A DNA stretch of 64,000 nucleotides from Thiohalocapsa sp. (GTDB taxonomy: Bacteria; Pseudomonadota; Gammaproteobacteria; Chromatiales; Chromatiaceae): assembly GCA_028277725.1 (NCBI GenBank), contig JANQFX010000051.1, forward strand, positions 1 through 64,000, given 5' to 3'. Of this stretch, positions 1-7,851 are shown in pieces; position 1 is the first letter of the stretch; every line of letters starts with the position of its first letter. The notes below the pieces were generated by a model. The model made no database searches, had not been told where the DNA came from, and was given only the letters and a program-made list of their open reading frames with translations. Made by a program: the position numbers and the translations under genes.

Positions 1-1
1 C

Positions 2-172
2 TACGTCACCGTGCTGGTGCGCGGCGAGACGGGTGCCGTGAACGCGGCGGTGCGCGCCGGTGCCGATGCCTGCGAGCGCGTCGGCGACGGCCTGGTGGCC
101 GCGCACATCATCGCCCGCCCGCACCGCGAGGTGGAGCCGGTGCTGCCCACCGGCGGCGCTTCGGCCGACTGA
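2..172 (+). CDS. csoS1: Alpha-carboxysome shell protein CsoS1 (3' part)
   Basis: This is the last 56 codons of a bacterial microcompartment (BMC) domain protein; the start lies outside the window. The reading frame opens with YVTVLVRGETGAVNAAV and continues with RAGADACERVGDG and AAHIIARPHREVE, which I recognise as the C-terminal half of the CsoS1A/B/C hexameric shell proteins of alpha-carboxysomes. These hexamers tile the facets of the shell around RuBisCO and carbonic anhydrase. The short tail after HREVE (PVLPTGGASAD) is a normal variable end. The two downstream genes are usual carboxysome-operon partners, which supports the call. Which CsoS1 paralogue it is cannot be decided from the fragment. 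Confidence 0.93.
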   Translation, partial: YVTVLVRGETGAVNAAVRAGADACERVGDGLVAAHIIARPHREVEPVLPTGGASAD

Positions 173-264
173 GGCTGGGAGCATCGAGGGGCGTGTGGCG
201 GGCGCCGGCACGACCGGCCCCGACCCCGGCATAGGCCCCGTCCCTCGATCCTCGACGAGTTGCC

Positions 265-741
265 ATGCGATCCGCCAGCGTCCATCCGCGCATCCTGGGC
301 TACCTCGGCCGTGCACTGAGCCTGGAGTACTCTGCCGTGCAGCAGTACATGACCCAGGCCGGGCTCGCCGATGCCTGGGGTCTCAAGGACGCGGCGGACC
401 GTTTTCGGCGCGAGGTCGTCGAAGAGCTGCAGCACGCCGAGCGTATCGTCCGGCGCATGCTCGGTTTGGGCGTCTCCCCGAACGCATCCCAGCTGCGCCC
501 GGCCGGCGTCGCGCGCAACCTGGTGGACCTGCTGCGCCAGGACCAAGCGCTCGAAGCGGAGATCGTCGCCCTGTACCGGGAGGCGACGGAGTTCTGCCGC
601 CGCATCGGCGACGCGGACAACACGGCCTTCTTCCAGGGGCTGTTGCACGAGGAGGAGCAGCACTCGGGCGAGATCGACGCCTGGCTTGCATCCCTCGGTG
701 CCACGACAGCAAGGTACGGCGATGACCGAGCCTACTTCTGA
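265..741 (+). CDS. Carboxysome-associated ferritin-like/bacterioferritin protein
   Basis: The gene encodes a 158-residue four-helix ferritin-like protein. Candidate di-iron ligands are visible in EYSAVQQY (about residues 21-28), EELQHAE (about 52-58) and EEEQHSGE (about 129-136), the spacing expected for a bacterioferritin-type fold. A protein of this type is a known companion of alpha-carboxysome operons, where its exact role (iron storage or redox protection) is unsettled. The ATG at 265 follows the shell gene by 92 bases. Its 3' end overlaps the next gene by 20 bases, so translation is probably coupled. No heme-binding methionine was searched for in detail, so ferritin versus bacterioferritin is left open. 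Confidence 0.85.
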   Translation: MRSASVHPRILGYLGRALSLEYSAVQQYMTQAGLADAWGLKDAADRFRREVVEELQHAERIVRRMLGLGVSPNASQLRPAGVARNLVDLLRQDQALEAEIVALYREATEFCRRIGDADNTAFFQGLLHEEEQHSGEIDAWLASLGATTARYGDDRAYF

Positions 742-1045
742 TTCCGAGTCGCCCGGCCGACTCCCCGAGGGTGCCAAGGGCAGTGGTGCCTACGGTTGGC
801 GGCGGCGCGAGCGACCGCTGCGCTTGGAGCGACGGCTCGAGTTTGCCAACTACGATGGTCTGCGGGAGTTTCTCGACCGGACCGCCGATCTGTCGGAGCA
901 GATCGGGATCTACCCGAACCTGAGCTTCGGGCGGACCTATGTGAACCTGACGCTGTTCGCCGACGAGGGCGAGCAGGAGATGAGCGCAGAGGCGCAGGCC
1001 TTCGCGGATGGGGTCGACGAACTCGCCGGCGCGGGTGCGGGTTAG
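722..1045 (+). CDS. Pterin-4a-carbinolamine dehydratase-like RuBisCO assembly factor (acRAF)
   Basis: This 107-residue protein has the pattern RPLRLERRLEFANYDGLREF, then YPNLSFGRTYVNLTLF, typical of pterin carbinolamine dehydratase-like proteins. Members of this family encoded in carboxysome operons (acRAF) act as RuBisCO assembly chaperones rather than as pterin enzymes. The catalytic His-His pair of true dehydratases is not seen: the equivalent stretch reads YPNLSFG. That fits the chaperone branch. The ATG at 722 lies inside the end of the ferritin-like gene. About the first 25 residues are a polar, probably flexible leader. Placement between a bacterioferritin-like gene and a small basic ORF matches known operons. 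Confidence 0.85.
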   Translation: MTEPTSDSESPGRLPEGAKGSGAYGWRRRERPLRLERRLEFANYDGLREFLDRTADLSEQIGIYPNLSFGRTYVNLTLFADEGEQEMSAEAQAFADGVDELAGAGAG

Positions 1046-1096
1046 TGCTTCCACACCGACATTCGACGACTCAGCTGCGCTCGTAGTCTTAGTCGT

Positions 1097-1115
1097 GATC
1101 GACGCTGCGTCGATC
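1097..1115. repeat. Perfect 9-bp inverted repeat behind acRAF
   Basis: GATCGACGC and its exact reverse complement flank a single T. The site lies 51 bases after the acRAF stop and before the next small ORF. It is followed by a run of CGATTACGACAACG-type sequence. It could be an operator, an RNA-processing hairpin or part of a dispersed repeat; a similar CGATCACGATGTCGACGACG run occurs near 15950. No T-run follows, so it is not a classical terminator. Confidence 0.45.
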
Positions 1116-1302
1116 CGGAGAACGATTACGACAACGCTACGATCCCGATCGCGACGTACGAACCCGTCTGCGGCGCGGTCGGACTCGATCAGAGTCGCTG
1201 CGACCGGAGCCAGGCGCGCCGGCCACACGCAGACCGTCACGAGCAAGTCCCTCGGCGCGACCGCGTCGCGGGCACAACAACGAGAAACGAGGAGTAGGGT
1301 CC

Positions 1303-1476
1303 ATGACCGAAGAACAGGCCAAGAGCCCGCCGGAGAGCAGCGCGAGCACGCGCAAGACCACGAGTGCGCCCCGCCGGACCCGGGCGGTGGCGGCCAAGAC
1401 CTCAGGCGGCTCGCCCGCGCTGTCGCCGGAACGGCAAGACGCCTTTCAGGCTGCCGGACGCGTCTGGCCGGACTAA
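1303..1476 (+). CDS. Small basic, probably disordered carboxysome-operon protein (McdB-like candidate)
   Basis: This ORF encodes 57 residues and is too short for most gene finders. It begins with MTEEQAKSPPESS and is rich in Ser, Thr, Lys, Arg, Ala and Pro. It ends with RQDAFQAAGRVWPD, so its only tryptophan lies three residues from the C-terminus. A good ribosome site (GGAG at 1291-1294) stands 8 bases before the ATG. Alpha-carboxysome McdB proteins are short, intrinsically disordered, encoded after acRAF, and carry an invariant tryptophan at the C-terminus; this ORF fits that description. The assignment is inference: the partner ATPase McdA is not in the window, and no sequence search was possible. 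Confidence 0.55.
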   Translation: MTEEQAKSPPESSASTRKTTSAPRRTRAVAAKTSGGSPALSPERQDAFQAAGRVWPD

Positions 1477-1811
1477 GCTCCCGGGTCCTGGCCCGCCTGC
1501 CCGCCGCCGGGCCTGCTATCGCGCCCGTTCCGCGGGCGCCATGGCGACAGCCGCTCGGGGACCATGCCCCCAAGACCCCGGCGCACCTGTTAGCGGCCAA
1601 CGGACCGACTTCGTCCCTGGTATGGGCCGACGTAGCGGGTTATGCTGTCACGTTTAGCGCCATAGACGGTGAACCCCAGCGGTGGCCACGCGCTGATGAG
1701 GAACCTGCAGTGGGTCCGCCTGTCCTCCGGGACGCACCCACGGCCGGTGTCGACCTCCATGGAGCCCATTCAGCGCCCCATGGTGCCACCCTAGCGTCCT
1801 GCAGTGCCACC
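1477..1811. other. Non-coding stretch between carboxysome operon and cbbR
   Basis: No convincing gene was seen on either strand. It holds several palindromes, for example CTCCATGGAG at 1756-1765, and a GC-rich segment around 1483-1515 that could fold and end the carboxysome transcript, but no T-run was found. A promoter for cbbR should lie here, yet no clear -35/-10 pair was recognised. The same reading frame as cbbR stays open through most of it, which makes the cbbR start less certain. Confidence 0.4.
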
Positions 1812-2840
1812 ATGGCCAATACAGACGACGGCCGCCACACCTTGCCCGGTGGTGCCGACTACCTGATCCGACACGCCACCCTGCGCCAGCTGCAGCTGCT
1901 GGAGGCCATCGTACGCCTCGGCAGCTTCACTCGTGCGGCGGAGGAGCTGTTCCTGACCCAGCCCACCGTCTCGATGCAGATCAAGAAGCTGTCCGAGACC
2001 CTCGGGACACCCCTGTTTCGGCATGTCGGACGGTCCGTTGAGCCCACCGACGCGGGGCGTGAGGTCTACGCCGCTTGCCGCGAGATCCTGGGCACGCTCA
2101 CCGACCTGGAAGTGAAGCTCTCGGACCTGAAAGGTCTGAAGCGCGGCCGCCTCCGACTGGGTGTCGTCACCACCGCAAAGTACGTCGCACCGGAGATTCT
2201 CGGTGCGTTCTGTCGCCAGTACCCTGGCATCGAGGTATCGCTCGGCGTCACCAATCGTGAGCACATCCTGGAGCGCCTGATGGCGCACGACGACGACCTC
2301 TATGTTGCGGGGCAGCCACGGGAGAGCAGCGAGCAGATCGAGTCCATCCCCTTCGCGCCCAACCCGCTGGTCGTGGTTGCGCGGGTCGACCACCCGCTGG
2401 CGACGGAGCGCGATGTCCCGGTGGAGCGGCTTGCCGAGGAGAACCTGATCCTGCGCGAGCCGGGCTCCGGCATCCGCGACGCCGTGCTCAGGCGCTTCAA
2501 GGAGGCGGGTATCGAGCCGCGCGTGCGCATGCAGCTCGGCAGCAACGAGGCCATCAAGCACGCCATCGTCGGCGGGCTTGGCATCTCCGTGCTCTCCTTG
2601 CATTCCCTGCGGCTGGAAAGCTCCGGCGGCGGCCTGGTGCTCCTCGACGTGCAGGGGTTTCCGATCATGCGCCGCTGGCACCTGGTGCACTGGCGCGGGC
2701 GTGAGCTTTCGTTGGTGGCGCGGACCTTCCTGGAGTTCGCCATCGGCTACGAACCCGAGATTCAGGTACGCCTCGGTAACGCCCGGGCGGCCTTCGAGCA
2801 GGTGCGAGCCGGCCTGCGCCAGCGTGAGGCAAAAGCATGA
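1812..2840 (+). CDS. cbbR: LysR-type regulator of CO2 fixation, CbbR/RbcR type
   Basis: The 342-residue product has an N-terminal winged helix-turn-helix domain (about residues 22-82: RQLQLLEAIVRLGSFTRAA followed by LTQPTVSMQIKKL) and a LysR effector domain from about residue 110. The stretch LKGLKRGRLRLGVVTTAKY is typical of CbbR/RbcR proteins, which switch on Calvin-cycle and carboxysome genes in response to metabolites such as NADPH or RuBP. It lies downstream of the carboxysome operon on the same strand instead of divergent from it. The first 20 residues are longer than in most relatives and no strong ribosome site precedes the ATG at 1812, so the start is tentative. Confidence 0.88.
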   Translation: MANTDDGRHTLPGGADYLIRHATLRQLQLLEAIVRLGSFTRAAEELFLTQPTVSMQIKKLSETLGTPLFRHVGRSVEPTDAGREVYAACREILGTLTDLEVKLSDLKGLKRGRLRLGVVTTAKYVAPEILGAFCRQYPGIEVSLGVTNREHILERLMAHDDDLYVAGQPRESSEQIESIPFAPNPLVVVARVDHPLATERDVPVERLAEENLILREPGSGIRDAVLRRFKEAGIEPRVRMQLGSNEAIKHAIVGGLGISVLSLHSLRLESSGGGLVLLDVQGFPIMRRWHLVHWRGRELSLVARTFLEFAIGYEPEIQVRLGNARAAFEQVRAGLRQREAKA

Positions 2841-2852
2841 GGCACGGGGCAC

Positions 2853-4019
2853 ATGACCGCCGCGGATGATCGTTACCCCTACCCGGTTGCGCAGATCGGT
2901 ATCATCGGTGGCGGCCAGCTCGGCCGCATGTTGGTGGCCGCCGCCAAGCGCATCGGTTGTACCTGTACGGTGCTGGACCCCTATCCGGACAGCCCGGCGG
3001 GTCAGTTGTCCGGTTCCCAGATCGTCGGCACCTACCACGATCCGGACGCGCTCGGGCGATTGGTTCGGGCCTGCGATGTCACCACCTTCGACATCGAGGA
3101 CATCGACACCGATTGCCTCGGCGAGCTGTTGCAGGCCGGACATCGAATCTTCCCCTGTCCGGGCCTGCTGGCCGATATCCAGGACAAGCTGACGCAGAAG
3201 CATGTGCTGGTCGAGGCGGACATCCCCACCGCCGACTTCGAGGCCGCGCTCGAGCCGGACCCGGCGCAGTTCGCGCGCTTCGGCTTCCCCCTGGTGCAGA
3301 AGGCCTGCCGCGGCGGTTATGACGGTCGCGGCGTGCAGATCATGCGCTCGGACGCGGACTTCGAGCACCACCTGCCCGTGCCGTCACTGGTGGAGCGCTT
3401 CGTGCCGGCGCAGAAGGAGCTGGCCGTGATGGTCGCCCGCGGTCAGGACGGGGCCATTCGGGTCTATCCGCCGGTCGAGATGTGCATGCGGCCGGACGAG
3501 AACATCCTCGACATCTTGCTCGCCCCGGCGCGGGTGGACCCGGCCATCGCGGATGCCGCCCGCGGGCTCGCCGTCCGCACTGTCGAGGCCCTGATGGGCG
3601 TGGGGATCTTCGGCGTCGAGATGTTCCTGACAGACGCCGGTGAGTTGCTGGTCAACGAGGTGGCGCCGCGCACGCACAACTCGGGCCACTACACCATCGA
3701 GGCCTGTGTCACGGATCAATTCGAGCAGCACCTGCGCGCCATCACCGGCCTGCCCCTCGGCGAGACCGACCTGCTGCGACCGGCGGCCATGCTGAATCTG
3801 CTCGGCGAGCCGGGCTTCAAGGGCCGACCAGTCATTCGCGGCCTGCGCGCGGCCCTGGCCATCCCCGGTGTATCGGTGCACCTCTACGGCAAGGCCCAGA
3901 CCCGCGCGCACCGCAAGATGGGCCACGTTACCGTCCTCGATGCGGACATCGAGCAGGCCCGAGCGAAGGCCGAGCAGGTCCGCGGACTGATCAGGATCGA
4001 AGGAGAAGAGAGGCTATGA
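2853..4019 (+). CDS. purK: 5-(carboxyamino)imidazole ribonucleotide synthase
   Basis: PurK is an ATP-grasp enzyme that carboxylates aminoimidazole ribonucleotide with bicarbonate and ATP in purine synthesis. The 388-residue protein opens with the nucleotide-binding [14 protein letters not shown] motif, has the ATP-grasp core ([17 protein letters not shown], about residues 143-159) and the metal-binding [20 protein letters not shown] motif near residue 265. Length is normal. It starts 12 bases after cbbR and its stop overlaps the purE start by four bases, so purK and purE are translationally coupled. Location beside CO2-fixation genes may only reflect a shared operon. Confidence 0.96.
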   Translation: MTAADDRYPYPVAQIGIIGGGQLGRMLVAAAKRIGCTCTVLDPYPDSPAGQLSGSQIVGTYHDPDALGRLVRACDVTTFDIEDIDTDCLGELLQAGHRIFPCPGLLADIQDKLTQKHVLVEADIPTADFEAALEPDPAQFARFGFPLVQKACRGGYDGRGVQIMRSDADFEHHLPVPSLVERFVPAQKELAVMVARGQDGAIRVYPPVEMCMRPDENILDILLAPARVDPAIADAARGLAVRTVEALMGVGIFGVEMFLTDAGELLVNEVAPRTHNSGHYTIEACVTDQFEQHLRAITGLPLGETDLLRPAAMLNLLGEPGFKGRPVIRGLRAALAIPGVSVHLYGKAQTRAHRKMGHVTVLDADIEQARAKAEQVRGLIRIEGEERL

Positions 4020-4567
4020 GCCAGACCGACGCCCGGCCTCGGGTGGGTATCATCATGGGTAGCGACTCCGACCTGCCCGTCATGCAGGGCGCGGCGGACG
4101 CGCTGGCAGAACTGGGCGTGGCATTCGAGATGACCATCGTCTCCGCACACCGCACGCCGAAGCGACTCTACGACTACGCGGCCTCGGCCGTGGACCGTGG
4201 CCTCCGGGTCATCGTCGCCGGTGCCGGAGGGGCGGCGCACCTGCCTGGCATGGCCGCGGCCATCACGCCGCTGCCGGTAATCGGCGTACCCGTCAAGAGC
4301 CGCTCCCTGTCGGGCGAAGACTCGCTGCTGTCCATCGTGCAGATGCCACCCGGCGTGCCCGTGGCGACCGTCGCCATCGACGGCGCCCGCAACGCCGGCC
4401 TGTTGGCCGCGCAGATCCTTGCCGCCAGCGATGACGAGTTGCTTGGTCGAGTCGCGGGGTTCAAACAGGACCTCGAGGCGCAGGTGCTCGGCAAGGTCGA
4501 GCGCATGGCCGCCGGCGAGCTCACGGCGGAGACCGTCGCTGCGGCATGGGCGCCTCCAGGAAGCTGA
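4016..4567 (+). CDS. purE: N5-carboxyaminoimidazole ribonucleotide mutase
   Basis: PurE moves the carboxyl group made by PurK to carbon 4 of the imidazole ring. The 183-residue product carries the diagnostic [13 protein letters not shown] (about residues 11-23), [13 protein letters not shown] (about 43-55) and [15 protein letters not shown] motifs, with the catalytic histidine in SAHRTP. Length fits class I bacterial PurE, which works with PurK. Its ATG is inside the end of purK. Its 3' end overlaps the convergent gene at 4521-4847 by 47 bases, which leaves no room for a conventional terminator between the two. Confidence 0.97.
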   Translation: MSQTDARPRVGIIMGSDSDLPVMQGAADALAELGVAFEMTIVSAHRTPKRLYDYAASAVDRGLRVIVAGAGGAAHLPGMAAAITPLPVIGVPVKSRSLSGEDSLLSIVQMPPGVPVATVAIDGARNAGLLAAQILAASDDELLGRVAGFKQDLEAQVLGKVERMAAGELTAETVAAAWAPPGS

Positions 4568-4847
4568 CGACGAACCGGTCACCCATGTCGGCGACGCCGA
4601 TGGACCGGGGGCGCACCGCCATGACGTGCGGGTTAGGCAGGTGGGTGCCGAAGCAGAAGACGACGTGCTTGGCGGCCTGGATGTCCTCGGCGACCTCGCC
4701 CTGCGGCAGCGCGTTGGTGTGTTCCAGGTGGTCGAAGACCCCGATCATGCGCGCGATCTCGTGCTCGTCGACGCAGGAGCGGCACTCCGCCTTCGGCACC
4801 TCCAGCGTGTAGACGGGGTACTTTTCCTGGAGCAGGGTCTGTTTCAT
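4521..4847 (-). CDS. Conserved small protein of unknown function
   Basis: The 108-residue product begins [19 protein letters not shown] and contains [19 protein letters not shown] and [20 protein letters not shown]. It has no signal peptide or membrane segment and looks cytosolic. Three cysteines (two in CRSC, one in VVFCFG) could bind metal or form a redox pair, but no known motif is complete. I associate this type of short protein with sulfur and purple bacteria but cannot name a function. The last 15 codons lie antisense to the end of purE. A palindrome and possible promoter lie just upstream at 4863-4880. Confidence 0.7.
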   Translation of the reverse strand: MKQTLLQEKYPVYTLEVPKAECRSCVDEHEIARMIGVFDHLEHTNALPQGEVAEDIQAAKHVVFCFGTHLPNPHVMAVRPRSIGVADMGDRFVVSFLEAPMPQRRSPP

Positions 4848-4862
4848 GGCTGGCGTTCGTTC

Positions 4863-4880
4863 GGTCGATTAAACTCGACC
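4863..4880 (-). promoter_or_regulatory. Palindromic site in the divergent region
   Basis: GGTCGA and TCGACC flank TTAAAC, 16 bases upstream of the minus-strand start at 4847. Read on the minus strand the site contains TTTAAT, a fair -10 element. A repressor bound here would cover that promoter. The divergent isochorismatase-type gene starts about 210 bases away on the other side. The site is seen in the sequence; its function is inferred. Confidence 0.35.
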
Positions 4881-5091
4881 AAAATTGTAGGGATCTGCGC
4901 CGGCGCGGCATTGAAGATTCGCAAAGCCGACGGGGCTGCCGTCTTTCGCGGGGTCGAGATCCGCCGTCCCCGGCCTGCTCGCCGCATGGCCCTCGGTTGG
5001 TTTCGCGCCGGCCTGCTGGTCTCCGATGGTCCGCATCTGTCAGAGTGGTGCCTCGTGAATCCTCGCCCTAACCCCATGCCCTGGAGCCGCC

Positions 5092-5766
5092 ATGTCCTGG
5101 AAGACCCGCCACCGTTCCTTCTACTACCAGGGCGCGCCGGAGCCGGCCGACCTGGTACTGCCGCCGGCCGAGACCGCGCTGCTCTGCATCGATGTGCAGA
5201 ACTACGGCCTTGAGTTGCACGACGACCCGGAGGAACGCGCCCGCTGGGCGCCCTTCCACGAGCGCATGCGCGGCACCGTGATTCCTCGGCTGCGGGCGCT
5301 GCAGGACAGCTTTCGCGCCCGCGGCATCGACGTCATCCACGCCCGCATCGCTTGCCTGCTGGAGGACGGCCGCGACCGCTCCCTGAGCCAGAAGATGCCA
5401 GGGTGGAACAACCTGCTCATGCCGCTGACCAGCGAGGCATCGCAGATTGTGCCGGAGCTGGCACCGGCGCCGGGCGAGATCGTCGTCACCAAGACCACCG
5501 ACAGTGCCCTGACCGGCACCAACCTGCGCCTGGTGCTGGCCAACATGGGCATCCGCAACGTCGTCGTCGCTGGTATCTACACGGACCAATGCGTCAGCTC
5601 CACCGTCCGCTCGTTGGCCGACGAGAGCTTCAACGTCGTGCTGGTGGAGGACTGCTGTGCCGCCGGCACCGACGCGCTACACGCGCACGAGCTGGAGGCC
5701 ATCAACATGATCTACTGCCATGTGGTGGATAGCGACGAGCTGCGCGCGATCATGGGACTGAGTTGA
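5092..5766 (+). CDS. Isochorismatase-family cysteine hydrolase
   Basis: The 224-residue enzyme belongs to the isochorismatase/nicotinamidase fold. The expected catalytic triad is present: Asp34 in LLCIDVQNY, Lys134 in VVTKTTDSAL and Cys167 in IYTDQCVSSTVRSL. The cis-peptide region before the cysteine (VVVAGIYTDQC) is normal. Such enzymes hydrolyse amides or enol ethers; the substrate (nicotinamide, biuret, ureidoacrylate, isochorismate) cannot be read from these motifs. No siderophore or NAD genes are near. The ATG at 5092 follows GGAG by five bases. The next gene begins 26 bases after its stop. Confidence 0.88.
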   Translation: MSWKTRHRSFYYQGAPEPADLVLPPAETALLCIDVQNYGLELHDDPEERARWAPFHERMRGTVIPRLRALQDSFRARGIDVIHARIACLLEDGRDRSLSQKMPGWNNLLMPLTSEASQIVPELAPAPGEIVVTKTTDSALTGTNLRLVLANMGIRNVVVAGIYTDQCVSSTVRSLADESFNVVLVEDCCAAGTDALHAHELEAINMIYCHVVDSDELRAIMGLS

Positions 5767-5792
5767 CGGCCGAGTCGAGCGGAGCCACACGC

Positions 5793-6338
5793 ATGCAGAA
5801 CAACACGCCGATCCTGCCCCGGCCGTTCCGGCCGCGTTCGCTGCTCGTTGCCCTGCTGATGGTGGCGGGCCTCGGTTGGTTCGGCGCCGCCGGAGCGTCC
5901 GACCTCGTCCGCTTCGAGCTGAACGACGGTAGCATCATCGTCGGCAAGCCGCTGAGCCTCGCCGATGGGGTCTACCGCATCCGCACGCCGGCGCTGGGCG
6001 ATGTCGAGGTTCCAGCATCGCGGGTGTTGAGCATGGTCCGGGGAGATGGAGCCGGCGCCGGGCCCGGAAAGGTCGATGGTGACGGCGCGTTCTCGGCGGA
6101 CATCGAAGCCATCCAACGTCAACTCGTCGGCGACCCGGGCCTCATGCAGTCCATTAGCGCCCTCCAGCAGGACCCGGACGTGCAGGCGGTCCTGTCGGAC
6201 CAGGAGCTGATGGGGCTGATCTTGTCCGGCAACGTCACCGCCCTACGCGACCACGAGGGCTTCGCCCGGTTGATGGAACACCCCGGCATCCGTGCCGTCC
6301 TGGAGCAGTTCGTCGGCAGCGATGGGGGCCCGCGTTGA
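5793..6338 (+). CDS. Exported protein with STI1-like helical domain
   Basis: The 181-residue product has an N-terminal signal sequence (RPRSLLVALLMVAGLGWFGAAGAS, about residues 12-35). A short beta-rich part follows (VRFELNDGSIIVGKPL). The C-terminal half (about residues 105-175) resembles an STI1/chaperonin-binding repeat: DPGLMQSISALQQDPDVQAV, then LSDQELMGLILSGNV. Such DP-rich helical domains bind hydrophobic peptides in cochaperones. An exported bacterial version suggests a periplasmic scaffold, but the function is unknown. The ATG at 5793 is preferred over an in-frame TTG at 5763 because GGAG stands eight bases before it. Confidence 0.75.
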   Translation: MQNNTPILPRPFRPRSLLVALLMVAGLGWFGAAGASDLVRFELNDGSIIVGKPLSLADGVYRIRTPALGDVEVPASRVLSMVRGDGAGAGPGKVDGDGAFSADIEAIQRQLVGDPGLMQSISALQQDPDVQAVLSDQELMGLILSGNVTALRDHEGFARLMEHPGIRAVLEQFVGSDGGPR

Positions 6339-6528
6339 GGCGAGCGGCCGATGGGGGCGTCATGCTCGACTCCGTGCTGATGGTGGCCCCGGATGGCCAA
6401 GCATCGGCGTCTGCTTCGATGGTCCCGCGCGAAGTGGAAACTGCGCAATTCTCAGAACAGGGCGCTGCGCGTCTCGAAGAATCCCAAGGAAGGCGCCTCT
6501 CTCTGTCGCCTCCAGTCCAAGTCGGTCT

Positions 6529-7368
6529 CTAGAAGAACGTCCCCTCGAGGGGCGAGGACGCCGACGCGAAGCGCTTGGCCTGCATGCGCCCGGCGAGGAA
6601 GGCCTCGCGGCCGGCCTCGATGCCCTTGCGCATGGCGCTGGCCATGAGCACCGGGTCCGTGGCGGCGGCGATGGCGGTGTTCATCAGCACGCCGTCGCAG
6701 CCGAGTTCCATGGCCTCGGCAGCGTCCGATGCGGTGCCGACGCCGGCATCCACCAGGATCGGCACCGAGGCGTTCTCGACGATGGTGAGGATATTGAGCG
6801 GGTTGCGGATGCCGAGCCCGGAGCCGATGGGCGCGGCCAGGGGCATGACGGCGCAGCAGCCGATGTCTTCGAGCTGCTTGGCGACGATGGGGTCGTCGTT
6901 GGTGTAGACCATCACGTCGAACCCATCGGCGACCAGCACCTTCGCGGCCTCGATGGTCTGGATCACGTCCGGGAACAGGGTCTTCTGGTCGCCTAGGACT
7001 TCCAGCTTCACCAGGTTATGGCCGTCGAGCAGTTCACGGGCCAGGCGGCAGGTGCGCACGGCTGCGTCCGCGTCGTAGCAGCCCGCGGTGTTCGGCAGCA
7101 TGGTGTAGCGTTCCGGTGGCAGGACGTCGAGGATGTTCGGCTCGTCCGGGTTCTGGCCCATGTTGGTGCGGCGCACCGCAACGGTGACGATCTCCGCACC
7201 GCTGGCCTCGATGGCTCGCGCTGTCTCGTCCATGTCCTTGTACTTGCCGGTGCCGACCAACAGGCGCGAGGTGAAGCGGCGGCCGGCAACGCTGAAGGCG
7301 TCGCTGGCCTCGCGCGTGGGATCGGCGGGCGAGGCGGCCGTGCTGGCCAGGGAAGTGTCTTGGGGCAT
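6529..7368 (-). CDS. thiG: Thiazole synthase
   Basis: ThiG builds the thiazole phosphate half of thiamine from deoxyxylulose phosphate, dehydroglycine and the ThiS thiocarboxylate. The 279-residue protein has the TIM-barrel signatures [21 protein letters not shown] and [10 protein letters not shown], with the Schiff-base lysine at about residue 121 (LVKLEVLGD), and the late [10 protein letters not shown] and [17 protein letters not shown] phosphate-binding loops. About 24 residues at the N-terminus ([17 protein letters not shown]) are a non-conserved extension. It lies 99 bases downstream of thiS on the same strand. Confidence 0.97.
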   Translation of the reverse strand: MPQDTSLASTAASPADPTREASDAFSVAGRRFTSRLLVGTGKYKDMDETARAIEASGAEIVTVAVRRTNMGQNPDEPNILDVLPPERYTMLPNTAGCYDADAAVRTCRLARELLDGHNLVKLEVLGDQKTLFPDVIQTIEAAKVLVADGFDVMVYTNDDPIVAKQLEDIGCCAVMPLAAPIGSGLGIRNPLNILTIVENASVPILVDAGVGTASDAAEAMELGCDGVLMNTAIAAATDPVLMASAMRKGIEAGREAFLAGRMQAKRFASASSPLEGTFF

Positions 7369-7467
7369 GGACTCGACTCTCTGGGTTGTTCGGTAGGATC
7401 ACGCATACCGCCGACGGCGGGCGCGCGAATCCGGGAGGGCTGGGGCCGTTGTAGCCGCCGGTTGTCG

Positions 7468-7668
7468 TCAGCCGCCGCCGACGGCGTGGATGATCTCCAC
7501 CCGATCGCCTTCCTCGAGCTGATGCTCTGCGAAGCGCGAGCGCGGCACGAGTTCCTCGTTGACCTCGACCGCGATGCGCCGCCCGGCGAGGGCCATCTGC
7601 TCGATGAGCGCGGCCATGCTGAACTCCGCCGGAACGTCGGTATTGCTGCCGTTGACGATGATCTGCAT
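7468..7668 (-). CDS. thiS: Sulfur carrier protein ThiS
   Basis: This 66-residue ubiquitin-like protein ends with HAVGGG, giving the C-terminal Gly-Gly that is adenylated and thiocarboxylated to deliver sulfur to ThiG. The start MQIIVNGSNTDVP and core IAVEVNEELVPRSRF are typical of the family. The reading frame stays open upstream, but family length fixes the ATG at 7668. It precedes thiG on the same strand. No thiamine pyrophosphate riboswitch was recognised upstream, so its control is unclear. Confidence 0.95.
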   Translation of the reverse strand: MQIIVNGSNTDVPAEFSMAALIEQMALAGRRIAVEVNEELVPRSRFAEHQLEEGDRVEIIHAVGGG

Positions 7669-7851
7669 GTGGGTACTGTCTTGGGCGTTGGCGTCGCCGG
7701 GGCCGGCGACGGGTGTCGGACCACGGATTTTACAATAGACTCCCCGGCGGGCAGGCGCGGATCGGATCGGCGAGCACGACGCCGGCACCGGTGCCGACAT
7801 AACGATAGACGACGCCGTGGGCCCAGGGCGCAACAACGAGAGGGCAGATCC

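Noticed and set aside
1791-3371. Long minus-strand frame opposite cbbR and purK
   Set aside because: Composition is typical of a shadow frame and both sense genes are firmly recognised.
7731-7736. TACAAT as a promoter for the acyl-CoA synthetase gene
   Set aside because: The box itself is good but no matching -35 element was found at the right distance, so it was not listed.
7669-7851. Possible thiamine pyrophosphate riboswitch upstream of thiS
   Set aside because: The conserved CUGAGA and ACCUGAUC-type core sequences are not found in the minus-strand leader.
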